Positions 14,188 through 25,156 of a DNA stretch of 64,000 bases are shown here, in pieces. The position numbers and the translations under genes are program-made. The notes under the pieces were generated by a model. That model had not been told where the DNA came from, did not search any database, and saw only the letters and a program-made list of their open reading frames with translations. How positions within the stretch are numbered: position 1 is the first letter of the stretch; every line of letters starts with the position of its first letter. The DNA is from Proteromonas lacertae (taxonomy: Eukaryota; Sar; Bigyra; Opalinata; Proteromonadidae), in contig NGBS01000013.1 of NCBI GenBank assembly GCA_002245135.1, positions 1 through 64,000 on the forward strand, given 5' to 3'.

Positions 14188-15446
14188 GGGGACTTTTTTT
14201 TTTAGCCTAGGTTCAAATTTTGAGCCTTACTTTTTTTTAGCTAGTCCGATAGTTTCTAAACTTCGATATTAAACTTAATTAGGTCAAAAACATATAACTA
14301 ATCTATTCTAAAAAAATTGAATCTTTCTTATTTCTAATTGAAAACATAATTAATCTCTATTTTTGCATTTCGCTTTTATGTGCATAAATCAGTTATGCAT
14401 TATCACTGCACTTAGGATCTCCAGTTTATTTTGTTATTAAGCTGATAATGGATGAGAAAAAAGCAAAATAAATTTCTTAACACAAGCTTTTGATTTGACA
14501 AACTATCTTGATTTTTATTTTTTGAGCCTACGCATTGTATATGCACTATATACTTATCTAATAGGTTCTGTTATAAATTGTGAATTAACGGCTGATAATA
14601 TATGGAGTTATGAAGTGAAATATGATAAAAATGACCTAAAATGTCTAAATCGAGACGAATTCGTATTATCATATATAGTTATGTTTGTGCATCACAGGAT
14701 TCAATGTTATATTTAGCAAAATATGATTTAATACTTGAATATTTGAAACAATTTCGTCTGGTTGGCTCTATAACTCTTTGTAGTTTATTCTGTAGTTACT
14801 ATACTCAATATATTTAGAAAATAATAATATTTAGATAGTAAGAGTAACATTAGTTGAAATCGATATAATCACAGGTATATTAACAAAATAAGTTCGATGC
14901 TGCCGAATATCATATTAATTCTATTACTGTTTAACATTATTCAATTCAAAAATAGTATCAAATACAGAAAATTATGACAAACAGTTTGAAATCGGAGAAT
15001 ATAAAAGAATACTATTTTCTTTTCTTATGTTGTCACTTATTTCAATGTATTATTAAATAGGAAATCGGACTATATAAAGGTATAATATAATTAATTGTAA
15101 AGTTTCAACATATATGTCAAGAATATTACAAATACTATAAGTAGTTCGCTCAAGATGTTATTTCCTAATACACTATGCTGCAATGGGACAAGCATAAAAA
15201 TAATATTCGTTGATAATAAAACTAAATTAATTTTACACAGAAATCTATCATTCGAAAAGGAAGAACTACAAATAAGAATTATAGAAAGTAGATTTTTCTT
15301 GTTGAATATTAAATAATTTATTTATTATTTATGTTGTTATTATTATAGTTAAAATAACACATGCTACAAATATTTATGAATGGGATAGAATGAAAAATGA
15401 AATGAACAATATTTTCGCTTGTATTTAGTAGCTAAAAATTTTTATA
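14188..15446 (+). repeat. Left terminal inverted repeat of MULE
   Basis: This arm of 1259 nt matches the reverse complement of 17626-18883 along its full length as far as I can follow by eye. The inner boundary is TAAAAATTTTTATA at about 15446, after which the two arms differ. Confidence 0.88.
14495..14716 (+). CDS. 73-residue ORF inside the left TIR
   Basis: This short ORF (starting MTNYLDFYFLSLRIVYALYT) has an identical copy in the opposite TIR at 18356-18577 on the minus strand. It has a hydrophobic N-terminal half and a charged C-terminal half. I recognise no domain. Perfect conservation may only reflect TIR homogenisation, so coding status is doubtful. Confidence 0.25.
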   Translation: MTNYLDFYFLSLRIVYALYTYLIGSVINCELTADNIWSYEVKYDKNDLKCLNRDEFVLSYIVMFVHHRIQCYI

Positions 15447-15550
15447 TCTTATTTTTTTTATCAATCAATAATTAAAGTAATTGTCAGCATAAATAAATAA
15501 ATAATAAACACAAAATATAAATAATATATATAATTAAGTAATTAAAAGAA

Positions 15551-17520
15551 TTATTTGTTAATATTATTATCTATAAATAATAATACGTTATCAAAGTTAT
15601 CTATCTTTTTATTTAATAAATAAATAAGAGTGATAATAATTAACTGTCCGTCAAATGAAATATTATTATAATTATTATTAATAAATAAACAAAAATCATG
15701 TTTGTTTATTCTATCATACATTAATGAAGTTAATTCATCATATATACCTGTAATACAGTATTGATCAATTTCATTGATGATATTGACATTAAAACATTGT
15801 TTAATACTTTGACATGTCATATTAATTTCGCTTTCTGAAATAATCAATCTATTACTCTCACAATATCTTGATATATCATTTTCATTATTACCCTCATTAA
15901 CAGTACTATTATAATTTTGACTTTCTTTATCAATAATTTCATTTATATCTTCTGGATATTCTAAACGACCATTATAATTTGTAATATTAGTTTGACTATT
16001 AAAATAATCTTTGAAGCACTCGTTGGATATCATTTCACTTATACAAACATTAATATTACATCTTATTCTAGCATATAGAATGTGATCGCAAGGAACACCG
16101 CTTACTTCTTGATAGCCACATGAACAAATAAGAGTAGAATCGTTCCTTGATATATAAAATTCGTTATTCACCACATAGCTGTTTTCATCTTCTTTATATG
16201 CAGTATAGTAGTTTTCAGACAACAGCTGCAATTGATTATACAAATTTGAACTGCATTCTTTCCATAGAATTGATGAATAATATAAACATTCTTTTTCTTG
16301 TATTTGGTTGTTTATTTCATCAATTTCTTCTTTATATAAGTTTTGTAAAACTTCTAATAATCCATCAAATCTCACTCTTTTATTATATAATTCTTTTTTT
16401 ATTTTATAATTATTAAATTCTACATTTCCTGTTGAATGAATCCCATATATTCCATACTGCTTTATTCCTTCTTTAGTAAAATATACTTTATATTTATCAT
16501 CGGCTTCATCTACAATTTTTTGTTTTTCGCTTAAACTAGGAGCTTTAATATACTTGTATATTATTCTTTTTAACTCTGTTTCTTTCAAATACAGAAATAA
16601 ATGATAAGTATCAAACACGAAGTTTATACCTAAGCTTCTTAAGACACTGACAACAGCTTTTTCTTTGTCATGCACAACGTTTATTATGTTGCAATACTTC
16701 TATAAATGGCCATATATAAACAGATAATCTTCTTTATTTCTTGTAGTCATAATTGCATAAGCAACTAACAATATTAGTTTAGGTGATACAGCACAATAAA
16801 CCAAATAAAGCTGCTCTTTTCCAAGCAAACAGTTAAATGTTCCATCAGCTAAAAGCGTTGTGTACTTCTTTAAATGTTTTTCATCCATTATAACCAACAT
16901 TACTGATTTACTTTTATAGTATTTATAATTATTGATTATCATTTTAAAAAATTTGTATTTACCATCAATTATATCTTTTAGATTCTTTTTTTCTGTAATT
17001 ATTTGATTTTTATTTGTTGTTTGACTTCTTTCGATATTATATATTTCATTTCTATGATTTTGATTATATTAGGTACCTTTAAAGCGCTGTTATTTACTAA
17101 TATATTAACGTCATTTTTTATTTCACTTGTCATTGTTTCTATCATTTTTAAACTCTCATATTTTCTTACTTCATGATTATGACTTAACCTATAGCTACAT
17201 CCTGTTAGTTTATATTTAACTGTAAAACTACATCCAACTTCTTTGCAGTAGAACGCTAATTCGTTAACATTATAGTGAACTCTGACTTTGAAATTTCTTT
17301 GACGGCTGTATATATGCACTACAAAATAGAAAATCTCCATGTTTTTGAACCTGAGCTGAAATATATTATCATTAATTTCTTCAAACGATTCTATGGGAGG
17401 ATACTTTTTTGCTATCTCTTTAAGTCTTTTACTTCTGCCGTCCAGAATTGAATACTTCTTCTCAGCTGTTGAAAATGTAGGTAAATCTACCTCGCCATTA
17501 TCAATTATCAATTTATTCAT
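15551..17520 (-). pseudogene. MULE transposase (FAR1-like zinc finger, DDE, SWIM), broken
   Basis: Transposase that would cut and paste the element. The N-terminal part (17520-16999) has a FAR1/FLYWCH-like Cys/His zinc module (YCKEVGCSFTVKY ... HNHEV). The central part (about 16990-16700) has the MULE catalytic signature LLADGTFN, with the first catalytic Asp. The next part has HDKEKAV, a likely second Asp, and FVFDTYHL. The C-terminal part carries a SWIM zinc finger, CSCGYQEVSGVPCDH. Two lesions split it. A frameshift near 16990 follows ATCAAATAA, and an in-frame TAG lies at 16700-16702 between IYGHL and KYCNIIN, with the frame continuous on both sides. The total would be about 640 residues, normal for a MULE transposase. 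Confidence 0.85.
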
Positions 17521-17625
17521 AAAAACTACATTAGAAACATACCATTATAATAAAATAATTATTATATATACATATATATTCTATTAAAAATGACTAATGA
17601 TTTTTGTAACGGTTATTTATTATAT

Positions 17626-18883
17626 TATAAAAATTTTTAGCTACTAAATACAAGCGAAAATATTGTTCATTTCATTTTTCATTCTATCCCATTCATAAAT
17701 ATTTGTAGCATGTGTTATTTTAACTATAATAATAACAACATAAATAATAAATAAATTATTTAATATTCAACAAGAAAAATCTACTTTCTATAATTCTTAT
17801 TTGTAGTTCTTCCTTTTCGAATGATAGATTTCTGTGTAAAATTAATTTAGTTTTATTATCAACGAATATTATTTTTATGCTTGTCCCATTGCAGCATAGT
17901 GTATTAGGAAATAACATCTTGAGCGAACTACTTATAGTATTTGTAATATTCTTGACATATATGTTGAAACTTTACAATTAATTATATTATACCTTTATAT
18001 AGTCCGATTTCCTATTTAATAATACATTGAAATAAGTGACAACATAAGAAAAGAAAATAGTATTCTTTTATATTCTCCGATTTCAAACTGTTTGTCATAA
18101 TTTTCTGTATTTGATACTATTTTTGAATTGAATAATGTTAAACAGTAATAGAATTAATATGATATTCGGCAGCATCGAACTTATTTTGTTAATATACCTG
18201 TGATTATATCGATTTCAACTAATGTTACTCTTACTATCTAAATATTATTATTTTCTAAATATATTGAGTATAGTAACTACAGAATAAACTACAAAGAGTT
18301 ATAGAGCCAACCAGACGAAATTGTTTCAAATATTCAAGTATTAAATCATATTTTGCTAAATATAACATTGAATCCTGTGATGCACAAACATAACTATATA
18401 TGATAATACGAATTCGTCTCGATTTAGACATTTTAGGTCATTTTTATCATATTTCACTTCATAACTCCATATATTATCAGCCGTTAATTCACAATTTATA
18501 ACAGAACCTATTAGATAAGTATATAGTGCATATACAATGCGTAGGCTCAAAAAATAAAAATCAAGATAGTTTGTCAAATCAAAAGCTTGTGTTAAGAAAT
18601 TTATTTTGCTTTTTTCTCATCCATTATCAGCTTAATAACAAAATAAACTGGAGATCCTAAGTGCAGTGATAATGCATAACTGATTTATGCACATAAAAGC
18701 GAAATGCAAAAATAGAGATTAATTATGTTTTCAATTAGAAATAAGAAAGATTCAATTTTTTTAGAATAGATTAGTTATATGTTTTTGACCTAATTAAGTT
18801 TAATATCGAAGTTTAGAAACTATCGGACTAGCTAAAAAAAAGTAAGGCTCAAAATTTGAACCTAGGCTAAAAAAAAAGTCCCC
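17626..18883 (-). repeat. Right terminal inverted repeat of MULE
   Basis: Reverse-complement partner of 14188-15446, ending in GTCCCC at 18883. It contains the minus-strand copy (18356-18577) of the 73-codon ORF. Confidence 0.88.
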
Positions 18884-18998
18884 AAAATAATTGAAAAGGG
18901 CAAATTGTACCCTTTTCTATTTTTAGATAGTATAAAGGACGCCCCTTTCAATTTTTGCCCGGGACATGCCCTTGTCCCGCCACTGCCCTGTCCCTTTA
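18884..18998. other. GC-rich island with short hairpins between MULE and HSP70 fragment
   Basis: About 115 bp of locally GC-rich sequence in a very AT-rich window. It contains two clear hairpins: GAAAAGGG pairing with CCCTTTTC around 18893-18917, and GGGACA with TGTCCC around 18961-18978. It is not part of the MULE TIR and not HSP70 coding sequence; the HSP70 frame stops at its edge. It may be the terminus of another mobile element. No coding potential is seen. Confidence 0.5.
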
Positions 18999-19262
18999 TT
19001 ATTCAACCCAGCTTTGTATACTATTTTTTGCTTTTTCGCCTACAACTACTGATTCATTGAATTGTACAAATGATGGAATAGATCTCTTACCACATTCACT
19101 TTCAACTATGATGGAGTTTCTATTAATTGAATAAGCAACATATGAGTTTGAACTACCAATATCAATACCAAATGTGAATAATGGATTGCTACAATTATAT
19201 TCCACTCTAAATGGAATTACTGAGATTTCTGGCTCATTTAATTCTATTTTATCATATTAATG

Positions 19263-19300
<38 letters not shown>

Positions 19301-20224
19301 TTTTTAATTCAGATATTATTTCATTCAATTTCATACGATCTTTCTTTTCTTTGACAAGTATTTTACTTAAAAATGGGTTTAATATATCACAAAATTCATT
19401 TTTCAATGGAATATACTCCACAAACAATATATTCATCATAGTTTCAGATATGTTATTACCAATAAAACAATGTTTACCACATTCTACATAATAGAATATT
19501 AATCCAAAATTCCAAATATCGCTTGATATATCTTATTCTTTTCCTAATAATTCATCATAACAAACAAAACATAAATCTTCTAACTTCATATATCTGTTTC
19601 CTTCTCTTCCTTTATATAATAGATTATTACAATAATCACTGATTATAACTTCATTTTCATCAGTTAAAAAGATGTTTGATGGTTTTAAATCACTATGGAT
19701 AGTCCCATTTTCATATAAATGCTTTAATATATTCAATATTCCATTTAATATATCAAATGTGCCAATCTCCTTAAAGTATTTCAAAGGTTCAATAACATCT
19801 AAGTGTGTTTTATATTCTCTCATTATTCGATATAACACATTACTATAGCTTTCAATTTTTTCATAATTCATTAAACCATTAATATTCAGATTATTCATTA
19901 TGCTCATTGTAGCAACTATTTTCTTAACTATTTTCGAATCTAACTCAGCAATATTCAACACTTTCAAAATTTTCTTTAAATTGCTATGTGTATCCCTAAT
20001 TTCGCATATTTCCTTTTGATTTCGATATTTTAACAACTACAAAATAAGAATTAGTCAAATTTAATAAAATATACATTATATTTGTTTTTATTTAGCCAAG
20101 AAGATATTAAATCCATAATAATTTGATTACTCCCACCAACACGGTAAAAATAATGAGAAATTAAATATTTTCTAATCAAACTCTTTACACTAGGCTTGAA
20201 TAATAGAATTCTTATTTTTCTTAT
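18999..20224 (-). pseudogene. Protein kinase-HSP70 fusion gene, 5' part, disrupted
   Basis: The minus strand encodes a kinase-like domain followed in frame by the start of an HSP70 ATPase domain. An N-terminal exon (to about 20120) precedes kinase sequence at 20036-19300. The catalytic loop is HSDLKPSNIFL; DFG is changed to DYC (ISDYC), and SSDIWNFGLIFY is present. A 56-nt intron of TA repeats (19245-19300) joins ISELK to LNEPE, in frame with FTFGIDIGSSNSYVAYSI and IPSFVQF, the HSP70 phosphate-1 region. An in-frame TAA at 19533-19535 interrupts the kinase, and the HSP70 part ends after 68 residues at the GC-rich island and MULE. A matching HSP70 3' fragment lies beyond the MULE at 14117-14185. 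No clear GxGxxG loop was found. The start is uncertain because there is no in-frame ATG in the first exon. Confidence 0.65.
19267..19300. repeat. (TA)n microsatellite inside an intron
   Basis: An uninterrupted TA dinucleotide run forms most of the short intron that joins the kinase and HSP70 exons. Confidence 0.8.
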
Positions 20225-20245
20225 TCACGCAAAAAATACACATTA

Positions 20246-22706
20246 TTAAACTACGATATATCTATAGAACAAAAAAACAACTATGATCATTGAAGGAATA
20301 GCAAAATAATGAATAGAATTCCCTTCTTCTCTTTTAACATAACATCGTTTATACATTGAAAACGTAGTAGTGTCACTATTTCTATATCTTTTACCAATGT
20401 TGAATATTACATCTATTTTCACAATTCCTGTTTTTTTACAGATAAAATTCAACTCTAAATCATTTCCATACATAGAAAGTGTAGTTATTGTATATATTGA
20501 TCCACTTACTTCAACTTCACAGATATATTTGTTGCTTGATATTACACGTGGTTTTTCTTTTACATCTATACTAGATTCTATATCTGCTTAAACAAGATTA
20601 AATATAAACCAATATAAAAAAGAAATTATGAAAAAAAGATATAGCGAAATAAAAAATGCTATAATCATTTTTTGGATCAATTATATTCCTAGGATCATAT
20701 GATTTATAACTTTTCTGAACATTACCATTGTATATTACATCAACTATCAATGACTTTGTACTGCATCCTTGATTTTCAGAGTAGTATTTATCTTAAAAAA
20801 ATTAGTCAAAAAAACTGTATGAAAGGAAATGTAAAAAATGATATTTCATAAGTTGTTCTTACTGAATATGTTATTACATTATTATCACAAACTTTTATAA
20901 AACTAAATGTAAGTGGAGTATTTTCTATCAATATCTCCATAATAATATGATATTCACCTAAACGTTTACAGTAATACTTTAATTCCATAATTATTGGACC
21001 ATTTTCTTTATTTAATGTAATTTGATCACCTTTATTGTATCCAATCACTCTTACTATACATTCTAAGTCATAAAGATAAAAAGTATTAATCAATTTTGGA
21101 TAACTTATTACCAAATCTTCATTACCTTCGTTTTCTATATAAAAATGTGATATCTTTTCACCCCAATTCACTCTAGTTGAATAATATCCAAACACATAAC
21201 CTGGAGAAACAATTCCATTCTTAACTGCATAACTATCTGGTTCTGTTGATATATACATACCTGCAGTAATGGAAATAAGATATTTTCTACAATCTTTTTT
21301 ATAGCTAAATGATAAATTTGTTTTATTTTCAGCATTTATTACATCAAATGAAACTTTTACTCGTTTTATTCCATTTTCATTACATTTGTGATATATTGTG
21401 AAATTATGAAATTCTTTTCCTACACTTATTACTGCGGTTGTTACTCCTTCTATAATACTTATATCAATATCATCTCCTTTAACAATTAGATTTGCTATAT
21501 TTGTAAAACCGAAACGACTCTATTTATAATAATAATAACAATAATAATATTACGCAATACTTTAAATTCTAAGACTAAACTTAATTCATTACTTGATAAT
21601 ATTACATTATCTTCATCATTTCCAATAAATGGAGATTGAACTATACCATCATTCATTGCAACATAGATATAATTAGAAATATAATTATTCTTTTCCAATA
21701 ATACATCAAATCCAGGATTTGGACCAATTTGGTAATTTTTTATAAATGAAAAATAGAAATATTTTTTGGGATTGTAAATTGGTATTCCATTTGTAAATCT
21801 ATCTTCTCTTTCTTTATAACAACAATGAAAATATACTTTATGTCTATTTGCTTCGCCAGAAAATAATAATTCTATTACTTGAATTACATTATTCAAATAA
21901 GCTTCTTTTATTAATATGCTTTTGTTATTATTTTCCATTAAATCACATGTAACTCTTTTAGGCGGTTTAATTTTTAGAATAATATAAGTTATTGAACTAC
22001 TATTGTCAACAAACATATCATCATTATTGTATGGATTAAAACTTCTACCAATAAAGCCTTGATTTAAAATGTTATTCTTGTCAGTCATTTGATTCTATAA
22101 CAATAGTAATATATATAGAACATTATTAATACTATGTAAATATATTGATTTTTCATTGTATAATCACATTCTTTTGTAAAGTGAAGAGTAAAATTTATAT
22201 TATTATTATTATCTTCAAATTCAATAGATAGTGATATATTTATTTCACTATTTCCTTTCCTAAAGCATCCAAAACTAATAGAAAAATTACCTTTATATTG
22301 ATAATTTTCTAAAAAGGTAATTGGCTTATTCACAAATGGTTCAATAGTAGAATTTTTATTGTTTATTCCTAATTTTACATTAACAGTAAATCAATAGTTA
22401 AGTAATTTATGTTAATTAAACAACAACAATCATAAAAATGATATAATGGTCTGGTTTCAATTGACATTTCATAATAACAGTCAAGATAATCAAATTTATA
22501 ACTTACCAAACATGAAGTACTATTCAAAAAAAATAAATGATATACTCGATGAAATAACCATCTTCAACTATATTATACATTTCACCATAACCACTTGTTT
22601 TTGCGGTACAATACATATCCATTGATGGCAATGATTTTGTTAACACTTTACAACCATTTTCAGTTAATAATATTATCACAATCACTCTAAATATTGATTT
22701 TATCAT
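20246..22706 (-). CDS. Secreted/type I membrane protein of unknown family (copy A)
   Basis: Multi-exon gene. The first exon begins MIKSIFRVIVIILLTENGC, a good signal peptide. Main exons are at about 22085-22333, 21495-22088, 20806-21258 and 20246-20473, separated by AT-rich introns with GTA/TAG-like ends. The C-terminus is hydrophobic (IPSMIIVVFLFYRYIVV, then stop), which suggests a single transmembrane helix with almost no cytoplasmic tail. The ectodomain is beta-rich in appearance, with repeated short segments such as PLTFSFIKVCDNN and FSFIKNYQIGPNPGFDVLLE that recall Ig-like folds, but I recognise no named domain. A homologous gene on the plus strand is at 32566-34956. Exon joins were not all verified. 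Confidence 0.6.
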
Positions 22707-23186
22707 TTTTGAAATTGTTGAAATAATGTTTAAACATTTTCATTTTTTCATATTTTGAGAGTTTCAATGGGAAATATGTGATTTGTATGTATGATTATTG
22801 TAATGTTTCACTTAATTTACACTTTCAACTAGGTAATGAAATAATTGATGATTGAAGTCATCAATATAATTCATTCACCACTTAATTAATTCTATTTATT
22901 CAATAACAGAGTAAAATTCTACAATTTCTTCCTTACTACTAACATCAACCAAACGGTGTTCATGACCAAATATATTCCCATTTCCACCTGTATTCTACTA
23001 TGTAATATATAAAATCATTGATATGAATAGTAACAACAAACAATAATACTCTAGTTAGGTCAAAAACATAAATTTTAATATTTTGGGGAATTAATACAAC
23101 GAAAAAAGTTTAAAAAAATATTATAGTTTTTCATTTATATCCTTTCAGTTTCTTATTCATTCTCTTCAAATCATTAATATTATCTA
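20246..23186 (-). repeat. Inverted duplication, arm A
   Basis: This arm covers membrane gene A and about 480 bp upstream of it. Its reverse complement resembles 32087-34956. The non-coding upstream part is the better conserved: for example, the segment around 22940-22990 matches 32290-32350, and 23040-23186 matches 32087-32230. Coding parts have diverged substantially. Confidence 0.7.
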
Positions 23187-23272
23187 TATTTTCAATATTA
23201 ACAGTAAACAATTAAATCAATAATTTTAGGTTTTATTTCTTAGAATTTTATATTAGAACAACAACTAAGCAA

Positions 23273-24532
23273 TCATACACTTTCTGGAGGTTCAATATCA
23301 TTACATCTACAAACAAAATTTCCACTCTTTGAATCTATTATCACCTTCGATCCATTTGGATATGTCTTTTCTTCACATCCCCTCACTAAATCTTCAGCTA
23401 ATAATGCAGCACCAATAGCTACAACTTCTTCTCCGTTTATATTATCATAAATATTCCTTCTTGAGAAATAATTATTTATAATTTCTTTTACTTTTGGTAT
23501 TTTACTACTTCCTCCTACTAGTAATACATCATCAATATCATCTTTACATAATTTACACTCTTTCAATGTTTTTTCCACTAATTCGATAGTTTTAACAAAC
23601 ACTTTTTCATTTACTCGATTGAAGATTTCTCGAGTCAATATATTACTAATTCCATTATCTTTCAGCATTTCATAATTCACTTCAGCTTCATTCTTCTTAC
23701 TTAACATAATTTTAGCTTCTTCACATAAAATCTTTAATTTACTTAATTCTTTATTATCTTTCATTATATATTTACCGCATACTACATATAATCTTTGACA
23801 ATAATAATTTACTAAATTATTATCTATTTTATCACCTCCTAAGTGATCATCTCCTCCATTTCCTTTTATTGATATTTCATTGTCTTTAACTTCCAATATT
23901 GTAACATTAAATGAACCTCCTCCAAAATCATACACTAATACTCTCCTATTTGATTTTTCTTTATCATTTTTGTAACCAAAGGCGAGAGCTGCTGCAATTG
24001 GTTCATCTATTATTCTTAATACATTTAATTTGCATAATTCACACATTTTACGCATTTCACTTCTTTGATCGTCATTAAAATAAGCTGGAACTGTTATAAC
24101 AACATTTTTACTTTCATCAACACCTATATCGGTTTCTTTTACGGTATATTTAACTAATTCGTCTATTATATATCTCGATATTTCGTACGGAGCGAAATCT
24201 TTTTCTTCTTCACCCATTTTTATTCTGATTTTTGGATTATTATCATCATTTACTACTTTATAATGCCAATGTTTTATATCTTCTTGAATACTTTTCTCAT
24301 CATATTTACGTCCAATTAATCGTTTTAAATCATAAATTGTGTTTATTAAATTATTAAATCGATCATTTTTTGCTGATTCGCCAACGATTACTTCAGATCC
24401 ACAAAACTCTACAAATGAAGGTGTAGATGCATTACCAACTCCATTTTTCACTACAGTTACTTTATTGTCTACACAATAAGCTATAGAAGAATATTTAGTG
24501 CCTAAATCCAAGCCTAATGTGAATAAAGGCAT
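23273..24532 (-). CDS. HSP70-like protein with ATPase domain only
   Basis: A 419-residue single-exon protein covering the complete HSP70 nucleotide-binding domain. It contains LGLDLGTKYSSIAY, TVPAYFNDDQR, RIIDEPIAAALAFGY, VYDFGGGSFNVTILEV and VLLVGGSSKIPKVKEII. It ends shortly after GAALLAEDLVRG with a Cys-containing tail (NFVCRCNDIEPPESV) and has no substrate-binding domain. This length matches NBD-only HSP70 relatives rather than a canonical chaperone of about 640 residues. The conserved Thr/Gly-rich nucleotide-binding loops are present, so ATP binding is likely; classical peptide chaperoning is not expected. A second HSP70 NBD, fused to a kinase, lies about 4 kb away, which points to a local family. 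Confidence 0.9.
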   Translation of the reverse strand: MPLFTLGLDLGTKYSSIAYCVDNKVTVVKNGVGNASTPSFVEFCGSEVIVGESAKNDRFNNLINTIYDLKRLIGRKYDEKSIQEDIKHWHYKVVNDDNNPKIRIKMGEEEKDFAPYEISRYIIDELVKYTVKETDIGVDESKNVVITVPAYFNDDQRSEMRKMCELCKLNVLRIIDEPIAAALAFGYKNDKEKSNRRVLVYDFGGGSFNVTILEVKDNEISIKGNGGDDHLGGDKIDNNLVNYYCQRLYVVCGKYIMKDNKELSKLKILCEEAKIMLSKKNEAEVNYEMLKDNGISNILTREIFNRVNEKVFVKTIELVEKTLKECKLCKDDIDDVLLVGGSSKIPKVKEIINNYFSRRNIYDNINGEEVVAIGAALLAEDLVRGCEEKTYPNGSKVIIDSKSGNFVCRCNDIEPPESV

Positions 24533-24594
24533 TTTAAAAATTTTGGGGAATTTTTGGATGATTAATTTTCATTTTTTGATGAAAAGAAAAATGG

Positions 24595-24619
24595 TATTTA
24601 CAGCTAATTATGTATGATA
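24595..24619 (+). repeat. Copy of 21-nt motif found near tRNA-Val loci
   Basis: TTTACAGCTAATTATGTATG occurs here and also at about 52422-52445 and 59602-59624, and inverted at 60847-60869. This copy is not near a tRNA gene; it lies just upstream of the HSP70-like gene. Confidence 0.5.
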
Positions 24620-24719
24620 AATAATGACTTATTTTACCTCCAACTTCAGTAAAATACCAACATAAATCAACTTTCTTATCTATTATCTTTACTAATGATT
24701 GAACAAAATTACTAAACAT

Positions 24720-25156
24720 TCTTATTAATCCACATACATGTATTCTTTCTTATTCACGACTTTTAGAAATTCAAAATTCACTCTTGTAAAGGTAATACAC
24801 CATGATTTACGTTTATTTTACATTGATCTACTTTTTTTAATGACATTTTATTTAATACTAACTAAAACATTATCAATAATCTTCTATAACAACATTAACA
24901 CATTAACCCACACAATCAAGTTAATCACATAATAATATACTCATATTATCGGTACTAAAATGAAATATAATAACAATATTGTAGTTACAGTCATATATTA
25001 ACAATTAAATCACATTTTAATTTTTGGGTTATTCAAAATTTTGATAAAAATCTAATTTCGTTATTTTTGTTTTATATTTACATAAAGAAGATAATAAAAG
25101 TGAATAAAAGCATAAGAGAAGAGGGGTATATTTTATATTTATTTTTATGATAGATT
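24720..25156. other. Intergenic region without recognised features
   Basis: AT-rich spacer between the divergent HSP70-like and BTB/SPRY genes. It presumably holds both promoters. I see no conserved ORF or RNA. Confidence 0.4.

Larger units (their letters stand above)
14188..18883. mobile_element. Mutator-like (MULE) DNA transposon with long TIRs
   Basis: A 4.7-kb element bounded by GGGGAC and GTCCCC termini, with inverted repeats of about 1.26 kb (14188-15446 and 17626-18883). The termini run GGGGAC, a T run, then AGCCTAGG. The internal 2.2 kb encodes a MULE transposase on the minus strand. The TIRs appear almost identical, including a 73-codon ORF present in both, so insertion or homogenisation is recent. 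I find no 8-11 bp target duplication at the edges. Both flanks are parts of one HSP70-like gene, which suggests a deletion during or after insertion. The transposase carries one frameshift and one internal stop, so this copy is probably non-autonomous now. Confidence 0.88.

Noticed and set aside
16690-17000. Introns to explain the two breaks in the MULE transposase
   Set aside because: The TAG at 16700 is in a continuous frame with no GT/AG pair around it, and no GTA...TAG pair restores the frame near 16990.
19257-19439. TA-repeat reading giving an IYIYIY tail to the kinase
   Set aside because: The TA run is an intron; splicing joins the kinase to HSP70 coding sequence in frame.
20036-20246. 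Receptor kinase made by joining membrane gene A to the downstream kinase
   Set aside because: Both membrane genes have a stop right after the terminal hydrophobic segment, and I found no splice that keeps frame into the kinase exon.
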